Shown: positions 24,451 to 32,536 of the stretch, one piece after another
How positions within the stretch are numbered: the first letter of the stretch is position 1
Layout of the letters: each line of letters begins with the position of its first letter
Source of the DNA: UBA932 sp031548545
GTDB taxonomy: Bacteria > Bacteroidota > Bacteroidia > Bacteroidales > UBA932
Assembly: GCA_031548545.1 (NCBI GenBank)
Contig: JAVBQY010000026.1
Location: 1 to 37,342 of the forward strand
Reading direction: 5' to 3'
DNA length: 37,342 bases
The notes under the pieces: model-generated
The model's database searches: none
What the model saw: only the letters and a program-made list of their open reading frames with translations
Told to the model about the DNA's origin: nothing
Program-made: the position numbers and the translations under genes

Positions 24451-25743
24451 ATGTCTCAAATTTTGAATATACATGCCCGCGAAATCCTTGATTCAAGGGG
24501 CAATCCTACTATTGAAGTCGATTTATTAACCGCCGATGGCGTATTGGGCCGCGCTGCGGTGCCTTCCGGTGCGTCTACCGGTGTGCATGAGGCCGTGGAG
24601 CTGCGTGACGGTGATAAGGGCCGTTTCGGCGCTAAAGGGGTATTAAAGGCTGTAAATAACGTAAATACCGTCATCAATGAAGAGCTCAACGGTAAAAATA
24701 TATTTGACCAGCGTGAAATTGACAAGGCGATGCGTTCGCTTGACGGGACGGAGAATAAATCCAGCTTGGGCGCCAATGCCATTTTAGGGGTCTCCCTGGC
24801 TGTGGCCAAGGCCGCTGCGCAAACAGCCGGACAGCCGCTGTTCCGTTATGTGGGCGGTGTGGGTGCGCACACATTGCCTATTCCGATGATGAATATTCTT
24901 AACGGAGGGTCGCATGCGGACAATTCCATCGACTTCCAGGAATTCATGATCATGCCTGTGGGCGCTGATAGTTTTGCGGAAGCCTTGCGCATGGGCGCCG
25001 AGGTCTTCCATAGTTTAAAAGGCGTGTTGAAACAACGCGGCTATTCAACCAACGTGGGGGATGAGGGGGGCTTTGCGCCCAACCTCAAGTCCAATGAAGA
25101 AGCGGTGAAAGTGATTCTTGAGGCGATAGAGAAGGCCAATTACCGCCCGGGTGAGGATGTGTTTATTGCCCTTGACCCCGCATCGTCGGAATATTATCTC
25201 GAGAAAGAAAATGTATATCATCTTCATAAATCAACCGGCGACAAGCTGACGCCTGTACAAATGGTTGATTTCTGGAAAGGCTGGGCGGACAAATACCCCA
25301 TTATTTCCATTGAAGACGGCATGGCCGAAGATGATTGGGAGGGGTGGAAACTCCTGACCGATACCATTGGGTCCCGTTGTCAGCTGGTGGGTGATGATTT
25401 GTTCGTTACCAACAGCCGGCGCCTGAAAATGGGAATTGACCGCCAGGTTGCCAATTCCATACTCGTGAAGGTAAATCAGATAGGAACGCTTACAGAAACC
25501 CTGGAAGCGGTAGATATGGCGACGCGTAATGCTTATACCTCCATCATGAGTCATCGCAGCGGTGAAACGGAGGATACCACCATTGCCGACCTGGCGGTGG
25601 CCCTGAACACCGGCCTCATTAAAACCGGATCTGCCTCACGCAGCGACCGTATGGCCAAATACAACCAATTGCTTCGTATAGAAGAAGCCTTAGGTGCGGA
25701 TGCTTATTATCCCGGCCGTGATTTTAAATTTTTGAAAAAATAA
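24451..25743 (+). CDS. eno: Enolase (phosphopyruvate hydratase)
   Basis: Glycolytic enzyme that interconverts 2-phosphoglycerate and phosphoenolpyruvate with Mg2+, in the cytoplasm. The 430-residue product is the typical length. It shows HAREILDSRGNPTIEVDL at the start, the substrate loop SGASTGVHEAVELRD, NVGDEGGFAPNL with the proton-donor Glu region, the metal-binding Asp/Glu in IALDPASSE, ISIEDGMAEDD and LVGDDLFVTN, and the signature SHRSGETEDTTIADLAVAL. It lies 51 bases after the lipoprotein. I saw no convincing terminator or -33/-7 promoter in that gap. Confidence 0.99.
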   Translation: MSQILNIHAREILDSRGNPTIEVDLLTADGVLGRAAVPSGASTGVHEAVELRDGDKGRFGAKGVLKAVNNVNTVINEELNGKNIFDQREIDKAMRSLDGTENKSSLGANAILGVSLAVAKAAAQTAGQPLFRYVGGVGAHTLPIPMMNILNGGSHADNSIDFQEFMIMPVGADSFAEALRMGAEVFHSLKGVLKQRGYSTNVGDEGGFAPNLKSNEEAVKVILEAIEKANYRPGEDVFIALDPASSEYYLEKENVYHLHKSTGDKLTPVQMVDFWKGWADKYPIISIEDGMAEDDWEGWKLLTDTIGSRCQLVGDDLFVTNSRRLKMGIDRQVANSILVKVNQIGTLTETLEAVDMATRNAYTSIMSHRSGETEDTTIADLAVALNTGLIKTGSASRSDRMAKYNQLLRIEEALGADAYYPGRDFKFLKK

Positions 25744-25780
25744 ATGAATCAATAATAATTAACCATTAAAAATTAAAATT

Positions 25781-26296
25781 ATGGGAACAGGAATTGAAAT
25801 CGGAACAAAAGGCTTGGATGTAAAAAAACTCATTACAATGATGAACAGTGCATTGGCCGAAGAGTGGTTGGCTTACTACCAATACTGGGTAGGTGCACGT
25901 ATGATGGAAGGCCCTATGCGCAAGGAGATTGAAACGGAATTGCTCATTCATGCCAATGAAGAGTTGGGACATGCCGTATTGTTGGTAGACCGTATTATTC
26001 AGCTGGGTGGTACTCCCGTACTCTCACCTTTTGATTGGAAAAAATTGGCGAAATGCGAATACGAAGCGCCGACCGATCCTTATGTAGAGGCTATCCTTGA
26101 ACAAAACCTTCGTGGAGAACGCTGTGCTATTGAGCATTACAAAGCATTGGCCGACTATACCAACGGTAAGGATTACACTACCCACCAAATTGCTACACAG
26201 ATCCTTTCGGATGAGTTGGAGCATGAAAAGGACATTGCAGACTTTTTGACAGATATAGAGCGTATGCGGAAAGATTTGGCAAAAATGAAAAAGTAA
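25781..26296 (+). CDS. Dps-like / thioferritin-type ferritin superfamily protein
   Basis: Probable iron-storing and peroxide-detoxifying cage protein. The 171-residue product has the four-helix ferritin pattern with metal ligands Glu27/28 (ALAEEWLAYYQYW), E61-x-x-H64 (HANEELGHA), Glu113/118 and E145-x-x-H148 (SDELEHEKD). Two cysteines, Cys92 and Cys115, 23 residues apart, resemble the Cys pair of the DPSL (Dps-like) branch described from Bacteroides fragilis and Sulfolobus. No CxxC or haem ligand is evident. It follows eno by 37 AT-rich bases and is followed by a hairpin terminator. It may be induced by oxygen or peroxide, but no regulator site could be identified. Confidence 0.85.
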   Translation: MGTGIEIGTKGLDVKKLITMMNSALAEEWLAYYQYWVGARMMEGPMRKEIETELLIHANEELGHAVLLVDRIIQLGGTPVLSPFDWKKLAKCEYEAPTDPYVEAILEQNLRGERCAIEHYKALADYTNGKDYTTHQIATQILSDELEHEKDIADFLTDIERMRKDLAKMKK

Positions 26297-26315
26297 TTGT
26301 ATAATTGCCGGTGAT

Positions 26316-26356
26316 ACAATGCGGGGATAGCAGATAAAATGCGATTCCCGCATTGT
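26316..26356 (+). terminator. Hairpin terminator after the ferritin-like gene
   Basis: ACAATGCGGGGAT (26316-26328) pairs with ATTCCCGCATTGT (26344-26356), a 13-bp stem with one G-T pair and a 15-base loop. The downstream TTGTGTTT is a weak T tract, so it may end transcription less efficiently than the operon terminator. It lies about 20 bases after the stop. Confidence 0.7.
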
Positions 26357-26373
26357 TGTGTTTAAAACCAGGC

Positions 26374-26404
26374 TTGTCCTTTTCGCTAAAAATAGCTATC
26401 TTTG
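26374..26404 (+). promoter_or_regulatory. Bacteroidota-type promoter (TTG, 20-base spacer, TATCTTTG)
   Basis: The -7 element TATCTTTG (26397-26404) matches TAnnTTTG exactly. A TTG at 26374-26376 lies 20 bases upstream, the expected -33 spacing. It sits 27 bases before the ATG of the predicted outer-membrane protein gene. Confidence 0.75.
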
Positions 26405-26430
26405 CGCCTTAATTCCGTAAAAAAACAGCG

Positions 26431-26958
26431 ATGAGAAAAATTATATCTCTTTTTATGCTTTGCAGCCTCCTTCTTGCCGGCTCCTCCCGCGCCTGTGCGC
26501 AGGGACCGACCGACCCGATGGAAGTTGGTACGTGGATTGTAAATGCCGGTCTGGGATTCAGCGGTTATAGCTATGGCGATGGCCTCTGGTTATCCGGAGC
26601 CGGGATTAAAGTGGCCGGCCAGAAAGGCTTGTGGCAGGCCGGACCCGGTGTAATCTCCCTGGGCGCCGAAGCCGGAATTGCTTTTGCTTCTTATCAGGGT
26701 CTTAATTACACCCGCTTTAACATAGCCCCCCGCAGCAGTTATCATTATGGTTGGAATGTGCCGGGGCTTGATACCTACGGTGGCCTTACCATGGGTATCG
26801 GTTTTGTAACAAATAGCGTTACATCGGGCGCTATCGCCCGTTTTTATGGCGGCTTATATGCCGGCGCCTCTTATTTCTTCAATCAACATTTTGCTGTTAA
26901 TGCAGAACTGGGTTTGGGTATAACCACCCTGCAACTCGGTGTGGCGTATCGATTTTAG
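26431..26958 (+). CDS. Small predicted outer-membrane beta-barrel protein, function unknown
   Basis: The 175-residue product starts MRKIISLFMLCSLLLAGSSR with a signal peptide ending near CAQ (about residues 22-24). The rest alternates aromatic/hydrophobic and small polar residues (WIVNAGLGFSGYSYGDGLWL, YGGLTMGIGFVTNSV, GGLYAGASYFFNQHFAVNAE) and ends LGVAYRF. A C-terminal Phe after alternating residues is typical of outer-membrane strands. This suggests an eight-strand barrel. No enzymatic motif was seen and no specific family is recognised. It has its own promoter; whether it is transcribed with the next gene, 23 bases on, is unclear but likely. Confidence 0.75.
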   Translation: MRKIISLFMLCSLLLAGSSRACAQGPTDPMEVGTWIVNAGLGFSGYSYGDGLWLSGAGIKVAGQKGLWQAGPGVISLGAEAGIAFASYQGLNYTRFNIAPRSSYHYGWNVPGLDTYGGLTMGIGFVTNSVTSGAIARFYGGLYAGASYFFNQHFAVNAELGLGITTLQLGVAYRF

Positions 26959-26981
26959 AACAAACAAATATAATTTAGTTT

Positions 26982-27674
26982 ATGGAGTACTCTCACGAAG
27001 TGCAACACATGTGTGTTGTGAAAAAAGGACCTAACCATGGTCCGGCTCCCATTCCCGAAGAAGGAAAATGGGTGAAAGCAAAGGAAGTTAAAGATATTTC
27101 GGGTTTGACACATGGTGTGGGCTGGTGTGCTCCGCAGCAGGGGGCTTGTAAATTGACCCTTAATGTGAAAGAGGGTGTTATTCAGGAAGCCTTGGTAGAA
27201 ACCATCGGCTGTTCGGGTATGACCCACTCTGCCGCAATGGCTTCAGAAGTGTTGGTGGGTAAAACCATTCTCGAAGCGCTGAATACCGACTTGGTATGCG
27301 ATGCGATCAACACGGCCATGCGTGAACTGTTCCTGCAGATTGTCTACGGTCGTACGCAGAGCGCGTTCTCCGAAGGCGGATTGCCTATCGGCGCCGGCCT
27401 CGAAGACTTGGGCAAGGGCCTCCGCAGCCAGGTGGGTACCATGTTCAGCACCCTGGACAAGGGCGTTCGTTACCTCGAAATGGCCGAAGGCTATATCAGC
27501 CGTATGGCCCTTGACAGCGAGGGTGAAGTAATTGGCTATGAGTTTGTACACATGGGCAAGATGATGGATGCCGTTAAAAAAGGCACCGATGCCAATGAAG
27601 CGTTGAAAAAAGCTACCGGCACCTACGGCCGTTTTGCCGAAGCCGCTAAATACATTGACCCCCGTCACGAATAA
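26982..27674 (+). CDS. NifU-like iron-sulfur scaffold-type protein paired with the GGGtGRT protein
   Basis: The 230-residue product has Cys residues in VGWCAPQQGAC, VETIGCSGMTHSA and TDLVCDAIN, a pattern like the three-Cys scaffold surface of the IscU/NifU N-terminal domain. The early segment includes another Cys (HMCVVKKGPNHGP). Families of this kind are annotated as iron-sulfur cluster assembly scaffold proteins and are repeatedly found directly before a GGGtGRT-family gene, as here (19-base gap). The C-terminal half is helical and without known motifs. Cluster binding is inferred from Cys placement and neighbour, not shown. Confidence 0.75.
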   Translation: MEYSHEVQHMCVVKKGPNHGPAPIPEEGKWVKAKEVKDISGLTHGVGWCAPQQGACKLTLNVKEGVIQEALVETIGCSGMTHSAAMASEVLVGKTILEALNTDLVCDAINTAMRELFLQIVYGRTQSAFSEGGLPIGAGLEDLGKGLRSQVGTMFSTLDKGVRYLEMAEGYISRMALDSEGEVIGYEFVHMGKMMDAVKKGTDANEALKKATGTYGRFAEAAKYIDPRHE

Positions 27675-27693
27675 TTTTTTAAACATTTGAATT

Positions 27694-28695
27694 ATGGCAT
27701 TATTTGAAAGTTACGAACGCCGTATCAAGCAGATTGAATCGGTGCTCCAACAATATAACATCAAAGACCTGGAAGAAGCCAAGGCTATCTGCGAGGCAAA
27801 AGGAATCAACCCCTACAAAATCTGCGAAGAAACCCAACCTATTTGCTTTGAAAACGCAAAGTGGGCCTACGTGCTCGGTGCGGCTATCGCCATTAAAAAA
27901 GACTGCAAAAAAGCGGCTGAGGCCGCCGAGGCCATCGGTGAAGGCTTACAGGCTTTTTGTATTGCCGGTTCTGTGGCTGCCGACCGTAAAGTAGGCCTGG
28001 GACACGGTAACCTCGCCGCCATGTTGCTGCGCGATGAAACCAAGTGTTTCGCCTTCCTGGCCGGCCACGAATCGTTCGCCGCCGCCGAAGGCGCTATCGG
28101 TATCGCCAAATCGGCCAACAAGGTGCGCAAGGAACCCCTGCGTGTTATCCTGAACGGTCTGGGTAAAGACGCCGCTATGATCATCTCACGTATCAACGGT
28201 TTCACCTACGTGCAAACCCAGTTTGATTATGCTTCCGGTGAGCTGAAAGTGGTAAAAGAAACCCCCTACTCCAACGGTGACCGTTCCAAGGTGAAATGTT
28301 ACGGCGCCGATGACGTACGCGAAGGTGTAGCCATCATGCGCAGCGAAGGCGTAGACGTATCCATTACCGGTAACTCTACCAACCCCACCCGTTTCCAACA
28401 CCCCGTAGCCGGCACCTACAAAAAAGAGTGCATGGAACAGGGCAAGAAATATTTCTCCGTAGCCTCCGGCGGCGGTACAGGCCGTACCCTGCACCCCGAC
28501 AACATGGCAGCCGGTCCCGCCTCTTACGGCATGACCGACACTATGGGCCGTATGCACGGTGATGCACAATTCGCCGGCTCTTCATCAGTGCCTGCACACG
28601 TAGAAATGATGGGCTTCCTGGGCATGGGCAACAACCCCATGGTAGGAGCCACTGTTTCTGTGGCCGTTGCTATAGAAGAAGCGATGAAAAAATAA
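27694..28695 (+). CDS. GGGtGRT-family protein, function unknown
   Basis: The 333-residue product contains the name-giving motif in SVASGGGTGRTLHPDN (around residue 254-269). A conserved stretch follows, YGMTDTMGRMHGDAQFAGSS, then EMMGFLGMGNNPMVGATV. Cysteines occur in AKAICEAKG, YKICEETQPICFENA, KKDCKKAA, FCIAG, KCFAF, KCYGA and KECMEQG, which is many for its size and would fit cluster binding or maturation. No signal peptide is present; it is cytoplasmic. The family is known from anaerobes but its biochemical role is not established. A terminator follows 28 bases after the stop. Confidence 0.85.
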   Translation: MALFESYERRIKQIESVLQQYNIKDLEEAKAICEAKGINPYKICEETQPICFENAKWAYVLGAAIAIKKDCKKAAEAAEAIGEGLQAFCIAGSVAADRKVGLGHGNLAAMLLRDETKCFAFLAGHESFAAAEGAIGIAKSANKVRKEPLRVILNGLGKDAAMIISRINGFTYVQTQFDYASGELKVVKETPYSNGDRSKVKCYGADDVREGVAIMRSEGVDVSITGNSTNPTRFQHPVAGTYKKECMEQGKKYFSVASGGGTGRTLHPDNMAAGPASYGMTDTMGRMHGDAQFAGSSSVPAHVEMMGFLGMGNNPMVGATVSVAVAIEEAMKK

Positions 28696-28723
28696 TATCC
28701 GGTTTACGGTATTAGGATTTTAA

Positions 28724-28762
28724 GGGATTATAGACTATCTTTGATGTCTATAGTCCCTTTTT
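28724..28762 (+). terminator. Rho-independent terminator whose loop holds a -7 element
   Basis: GGGATTATAGAC (28724-28735) pairs with GTCTATAGTCCC (28746-28757) as a 12-bp stem with one G-T pair. The 10-base loop is TATCTTTGAT and five T follow. This ends the scaffold/GGGtGRT operon. Confidence 0.88.
28736..28743 (+). promoter_or_regulatory. -7 element TATCTTTG inside the terminator loop
   Basis: TATCTTTG matches TAnnTTTG exactly and lies 36 bases before the ATG of the small lipoprotein gene. The -33 region 19 bases upstream reads TTAGG, a partial match to TTTG. The element is the same octamer as in the promoter at 26397. Confidence 0.55.
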
Positions 28763-28779
28763 CTATACGGATAACTTAA

Positions 28780-29172
28780 ATGAGAACGATCAAATCAGTT
28801 GTATTTTTCCTGCTCATTATACTGGCGGCCTGTTCTCCGAAAGGAGAGATGGCCGAAATCCGCGATATTTCTACCGGCTACCTGAAAGCCCTTGTGGAAT
28901 ACAGGCTTGACGATGCCAAACACTTAGGAGACAGTGCTACCGTACACTTTCTGGAAACGCAGCAAGAGATTATTGCCGGTTGGACGCCAGAGAAGCAGGA
29001 GCAGGCCCGGAAGCGCTTCGAAAACATAGAGGTGGCTATTGCTTCGGTGGAGATCGATGGGCATAGCGCTACCGTAAAGTACGAGTTGGTGCAGGACGCC
29101 GCCGTCCTGCAGTCTGAGCGCTTATACTTAGTAAAGACCTCCGGCGGATGGCGGGTGCATGAGTCTCTCTAA
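28780..29172 (+). CDS. Small lipoprotein, NTF2-like/DUF4878-type fold suspected
   Basis: The 130-residue product starts MRTIKSVVFFLLIILAACSP, a lipoprotein signal with lipobox LAAC and Cys18. The mature part has a helix-rich first half (ISTGYLKALVEYRLDDAKHL) and strands ending VKYELVQDAAV and YLVKTSGGWRVHESL. The closing GGWRVHE is typical of small NTF2-like/DUF4878 lipoproteins. No active-site residues can be assigned. It stands alone, with a 111-base gap to the ATPase. That gap contains AT-rich sequence but no promoter I would defend. Confidence 0.75.
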   Translation: MRTIKSVVFFLLIILAACSPKGEMAEIRDISTGYLKALVEYRLDDAKHLGDSATVHFLETQQEIIAGWTPEKQEQARKRFENIEVAIASVEIDGHSATVKYELVQDAAVLQSERLYLVKTSGGWRVHESL

Positions 29173-29283
29173 GCTTCGTCGTCCTGTCCTTATCAGTAGT
29201 TGTGCATGCAGGTCAATTTCCTTGTCCGCAGGCGCTTTTTATAATGAATCAACATAGCATATACTATAACACTATATAATAAT

Positions 29284-31938
29284 ATGTCACATAAACCCTT
29301 TTATAACCTAAGCGTCAGTGAAGTTGAACGTGAATTGTCCACCTCGCTGCAGAATGGCCTCAGCCAGGAGGAGGCCCGTAAACGCATTGAACAATATGGC
29401 TACAATGCATTTGAAAAAAAGAAAAAGAAAAGCCTGATCATCAAATTTCTGGAACAATTCAAAAGTTTCATGATCATTGTACTGCTGATAGCCGCCGCCA
29501 TTTCCGGAGTGATCGGCTACCTGCATGGCGAGGGCTTTACGGATGCCATTATCATCCTGGCCATCATTATTATCAATGCCATTATCGGGGTGGCCCAGGA
29601 GGCTAAGGCCGAGCAATCACTCGAAGCCTTGGAAAAGATGACTGTGCCGCAATGCAAGGTGATCCGCGGGGGACAGGCGCAGGTGATCGAATCCCGGGAG
29701 CTGGTTCCCGGCGACATCGTATTGCTTGACACGGGCGACGCTATCCCGGCCGATCTGCGGCTGGCCGAAGCCATCAACCTGAAAGTGCAGGATGCCGCCC
29801 TTACGGGCGAATCGGTGCCCGAAGAGAAATTTATAGCCGCTATTCCGGAAGACAATGTAGCCCTGGGCGACCGTGACAACCTCGGCTTTTCGTCCAGCAT
29901 TGTCACCTACGGCCGTGGAAAGGGGATCGTTATCGGCACGGGCATGCATACGGAGGTCGGCAAGATCGCCTCACTCATCCAGTCCGTTCCCGAGACAAAA
30001 ACACCGATGCAGCAAAAGCTCGATCAGCTGGGGAAGTTCCTTGGCCTGGGGGCCTTGGCTATCTGTCTGCTGATATTCCTTGTCGGATTGCTCAACGGCA
30101 AACCCTTACTCGATATGTTTATGATCGCCGTCAGCCTTGCTGCGGCCGCCATTCCTGAAGGGCTGCCCGCCGTATCGACCATTGTGCTGGCTGTCGGCGT
30201 TCAACGCCTGGTAAAGAAAAATGCCATTGTACGCACCTTACCTTCTGTGGAAACCCTCGGCAGTACCACCATCATCTGCTCGGATAAGACCGGTACCCTT
30301 ACCCAGAACCGCATGACGGTGGTAAAAATCTTCACCAATGGCCGGACCCAGGAGCTGCAGTCCGGAGCAGGGGAGGTGAGCGGCGAATGGCAGCGACTCA
30401 TCGAAGTGGCCGCACTGGCCAATGACACCAAACTATCCCTTGAGGCCGGCGCTCACAAAACCACAGGAGATCCTACCGAAACCGCCCTGGTGGACCTTGG
30501 GTTGAAGTACCGTATCAATAAAAACGAACTTGACGCACAACGTGGCCGCGTGGCCGAAATACCCTTCGACTCCGAGCGTAAATTAATGACTACGGTGCAC
30601 CAAAGAGACAATGCCTTGGACGTATGCACCAAAGGCGGTCTGGACGAGCTGCTGGCCTGCTGCAGCCACATCATGCTCCGGGGCGCTGTCCTTCCCATTA
30701 CCGCCGAACATATGGAAGACATCCGCCAGGCCAATTTACAAATGGCCCAGGATGCCTTGAGGGTACTGGCAATGGCCTCTAAAACCATTGATAGCCTGCC
30801 GGAAAAAGTGACGCCCGCCACCTTGGAATCCGGCCTGACATTTATCGGCATGGTGGGGATGATAGACCCGCCGCGTCCCGAGGTGAAACCCGCGGTGGCC
30901 TTGTGCCGTACGGCGGGCATCAAGCCGGTGATGATCACGGGCGACCACAAGATCACCGCTACGGCCATCGCCATGGAGCTGGGCATCATGCAGCCGGGCG
31001 AAGAGGCCCACACCGGCGCCGAAGTAGAGCAGATGAGTGACGAGGAATTGGGCGACAACGTACATAAAATAGCCGTTTACGCCCGGGTATCACCCGAACA
31101 TAAGGTGCGTATCGTGAAAGCCTTCCAGCACCAGGGAGAGATCGTGGCCATGACCGGCGACGGGGTGAACGACGCTCCGGCGCTTAAATTGGCCGATATC
31201 GGCTGCGCCATGGGCATTACCGGTACGGACGTATCGAAAGAAGCGGCCGACGTCGTGCTCACGGATGACAACTTCGCTACGGTGGTCACCGCTGTTGAGG
31301 AAGGCCGCCGGATATACGATAATATACTAAAGGCTATTCAGTTCATGCTCTCTACCAACATCGGCGAGGTTGTCGTGCTCTTTATTGCCGTGCTGGCCAA
31401 CTGGGCCACCCCGTTGCTGCCTATACACATCCTGTGGATCAACCTGGTAACGGATAGTTTTCCGGCCCTGGCCCTGAGTATTGATCCGGCCGCCCCGGAC
31501 GTGATGCGCCGTCGCCCGGTCGATGCCAGACAGGGTATTATGAACCGCAATTTCTCTATCCGTGTCTTCCTGCAAGGCCTTATGATCGGTTTACTCTCCC
31601 TCACCGCCTTCCGCATAGGCATGCAGAGCAGCATCGAAGCCGCACAGACCATGACATTCGCCGTGCTGGCCTTCTCGCAAATGGCCCACGTATTCAATGT
31701 CCGTTCTACCTACCGTTCGGCCTTTACCAACATCTTCAGCAACAAATACCTGATCGGCGCCATCCTGCTGGTCTGCCTTTTGATGCTGACCGTGCTTGAA
31801 ATACCTGCGCTGCATACTGTTTTCCATCTGACTACACTTACCGGCCAGCAGTGGTGCTGGGTGGTTGCCTTGTCACTGCTCCCGCTGCCCATCGTTGAAC
31901 TAACGAAAGGCATCAGAAGATTATTCCTGAAGAAATAG
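29284..31938 (+). CDS. P2-type cation-transporting ATPase, calcium-pump type
   Basis: Inner-membrane pump that uses ATP through a phospho-aspartate. The 884-residue product is complete. It has an N-terminal cation-ATPase domain (SVSEVERELSTSLQNGLSQE), the actuator motif LTGESVP (TGES at 174-177) and PEGLP at 291-295 in TM4, the calcium-binding type seen in SERCA/PMCA. The phosphorylation loop SDKTGTLTQNRMT has Asp334, and the hinge TGDGVNDAPALKLADIG has Asp626 and Asp630. C-terminal helices include WINLVTDSFPALALS and FAVLAFSQMAHVFNVRS. PEGLP plus NLVTD favour Ca2+ (or Mn2+) over Na+/K+, but specificity cannot be proven. The nitroreductase starts four bases later, so the two are co-transcribed. 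Confidence 0.93.
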   Translation: MSHKPFYNLSVSEVERELSTSLQNGLSQEEARKRIEQYGYNAFEKKKKKSLIIKFLEQFKSFMIIVLLIAAAISGVIGYLHGEGFTDAIIILAIIIINAIIGVAQEAKAEQSLEALEKMTVPQCKVIRGGQAQVIESRELVPGDIVLLDTGDAIPADLRLAEAINLKVQDAALTGESVPEEKFIAAIPEDNVALGDRDNLGFSSSIVTYGRGKGIVIGTGMHTEVGKIASLIQSVPETKTPMQQKLDQLGKFLGLGALAICLLIFLVGLLNGKPLLDMFMIAVSLAAAAIPEGLPAVSTIVLAVGVQRLVKKNAIVRTLPSVETLGSTTIICSDKTGTLTQNRMTVVKIFTNGRTQELQSGAGEVSGEWQRLIEVAALANDTKLSLEAGAHKTTGDPTETALVDLGLKYRINKNELDAQRGRVAEIPFDSERKLMTTVHQRDNALDVCTKGGLDELLACCSHIMLRGAVLPITAEHMEDIRQANLQMAQDALRVLAMASKTIDSLPEKVTPATLESGLTFIGMVGMIDPPRPEVKPAVALCRTAGIKPVMITGDHKITATAIAMELGIMQPGEEAHTGAEVEQMSDEELGDNVHKIAVYARVSPEHKVRIVKAFQHQGEIVAMTGDGVNDAPALKLADIGCAMGITGTDVSKEAADVVLTDDNFATVVTAVEEGRRIYDNILKAIQFMLSTNIGEVVVLFIAVLANWATPLLPIHILWINLVTDSFPALALSIDPAAPDVMRRRPVDARQGIMNRNFSIRVFLQGLMIGLLSLTAFRIGMQSSIEAAQTMTFAVLAFSQMAHVFNVRSTYRSAFTNIFSNKYLIGAILLVCLLMLTVLEIPALHTVFHLTTLTGQQWCWVVALSLLPLPIVELTKGIRRLFLKK

Positions 31939-31942
31939 CCTT

Positions 31943-32536
31943 ATGAAACTCATAGATCTTATCTCCAAAAACCGCTCTTACCGGCGTTTCCATCAACATG
32001 AACAACTGCCGGAAACCGCTTTGCGCTGCATGGTAGAGGCCGCCCGCCTGTCGCCTTCCGGCAAAAACCTGCAGCCCTTGAAATACCTGCTGTGCAATAG
32101 TCCGGAACCGAATGCACTGGTTTTTGAGGCCCTGGGCTGGGCCGGCTATTTGCCGGAATGGCCCGGACCTGTTGAGGGAGAGCGTCCGGCCGCCTACATC
32201 GTACTGCTGCATGATACGGCCATTACCGCTAACCCCGGCATTGATGCGGGGATCTTTGCGCAGAGCATGTTGCTGCAGGCCGTGGAGCTGGGGTATGGCG
32301 GCTGCATGATCGGTACTTTCAACCAGGGAAAATTGCGCGATATACTTTCCATCCCCGAACAGTTTAAGATAGCCCTGGTGATTGCACTGGGCAAACCGAA
32401 AGAGGAAGTTGTAGTGGAGGAAATCAGTAATGATGATGTAAAATACTGGCGCGATGAGCGGCAGGTACACCATGTACCCAAGCGCTCACTGGAGGAGTTG
32501 ATTTACTGTGGTAACTGTCTGAACTCTAAGATATAG
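31943..32536 (+). CDS. Nitroreductase-family FMN oxidoreductase
   Basis: The 197-residue product begins MKLIDLISKNRSYRRFHQHE, the FMN-phosphate-binding Arg motif of the nitroreductase family. EAARLSPSGKNLQPLKYLLC is the second FMN motif, and a GYGGCMIGTFNQGKLRDIL stretch with IALVIALGKPKEE follows. Proteins of this type reduce nitro or quinone compounds with NAD(P)H; the substrate is unknown. The C-terminus has two Cys (YCGNCLNSKI), which is unusual. The last 34 bases overlap the end of the convergent glycosyltransferase gene on the other strand. Confidence 0.9.
   Translation: MKLIDLISKNRSYRRFHQHEQLPETALRCMVEAARLSPSGKNLQPLKYLLCNSPEPNALVFEALGWAGYLPEWPGPVEGERPAAYIVLLHDTAITANPGIDAGIFAQSMLLQAVELGYGGCMIGTFNQGKLRDILSIPEQFKIALVIALGKPKEEVVVEEISNDDVKYWRDERQVHHVPKRSLEELIYCGNCLNSKI

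Noticed and set aside
29173..29283. A promoter with TATAAT upstream of the P-type ATPase
   Set aside because: TATAAT here is not a Bacteroidota -7 element and no TAnnTTTG with a spaced TTG is present.
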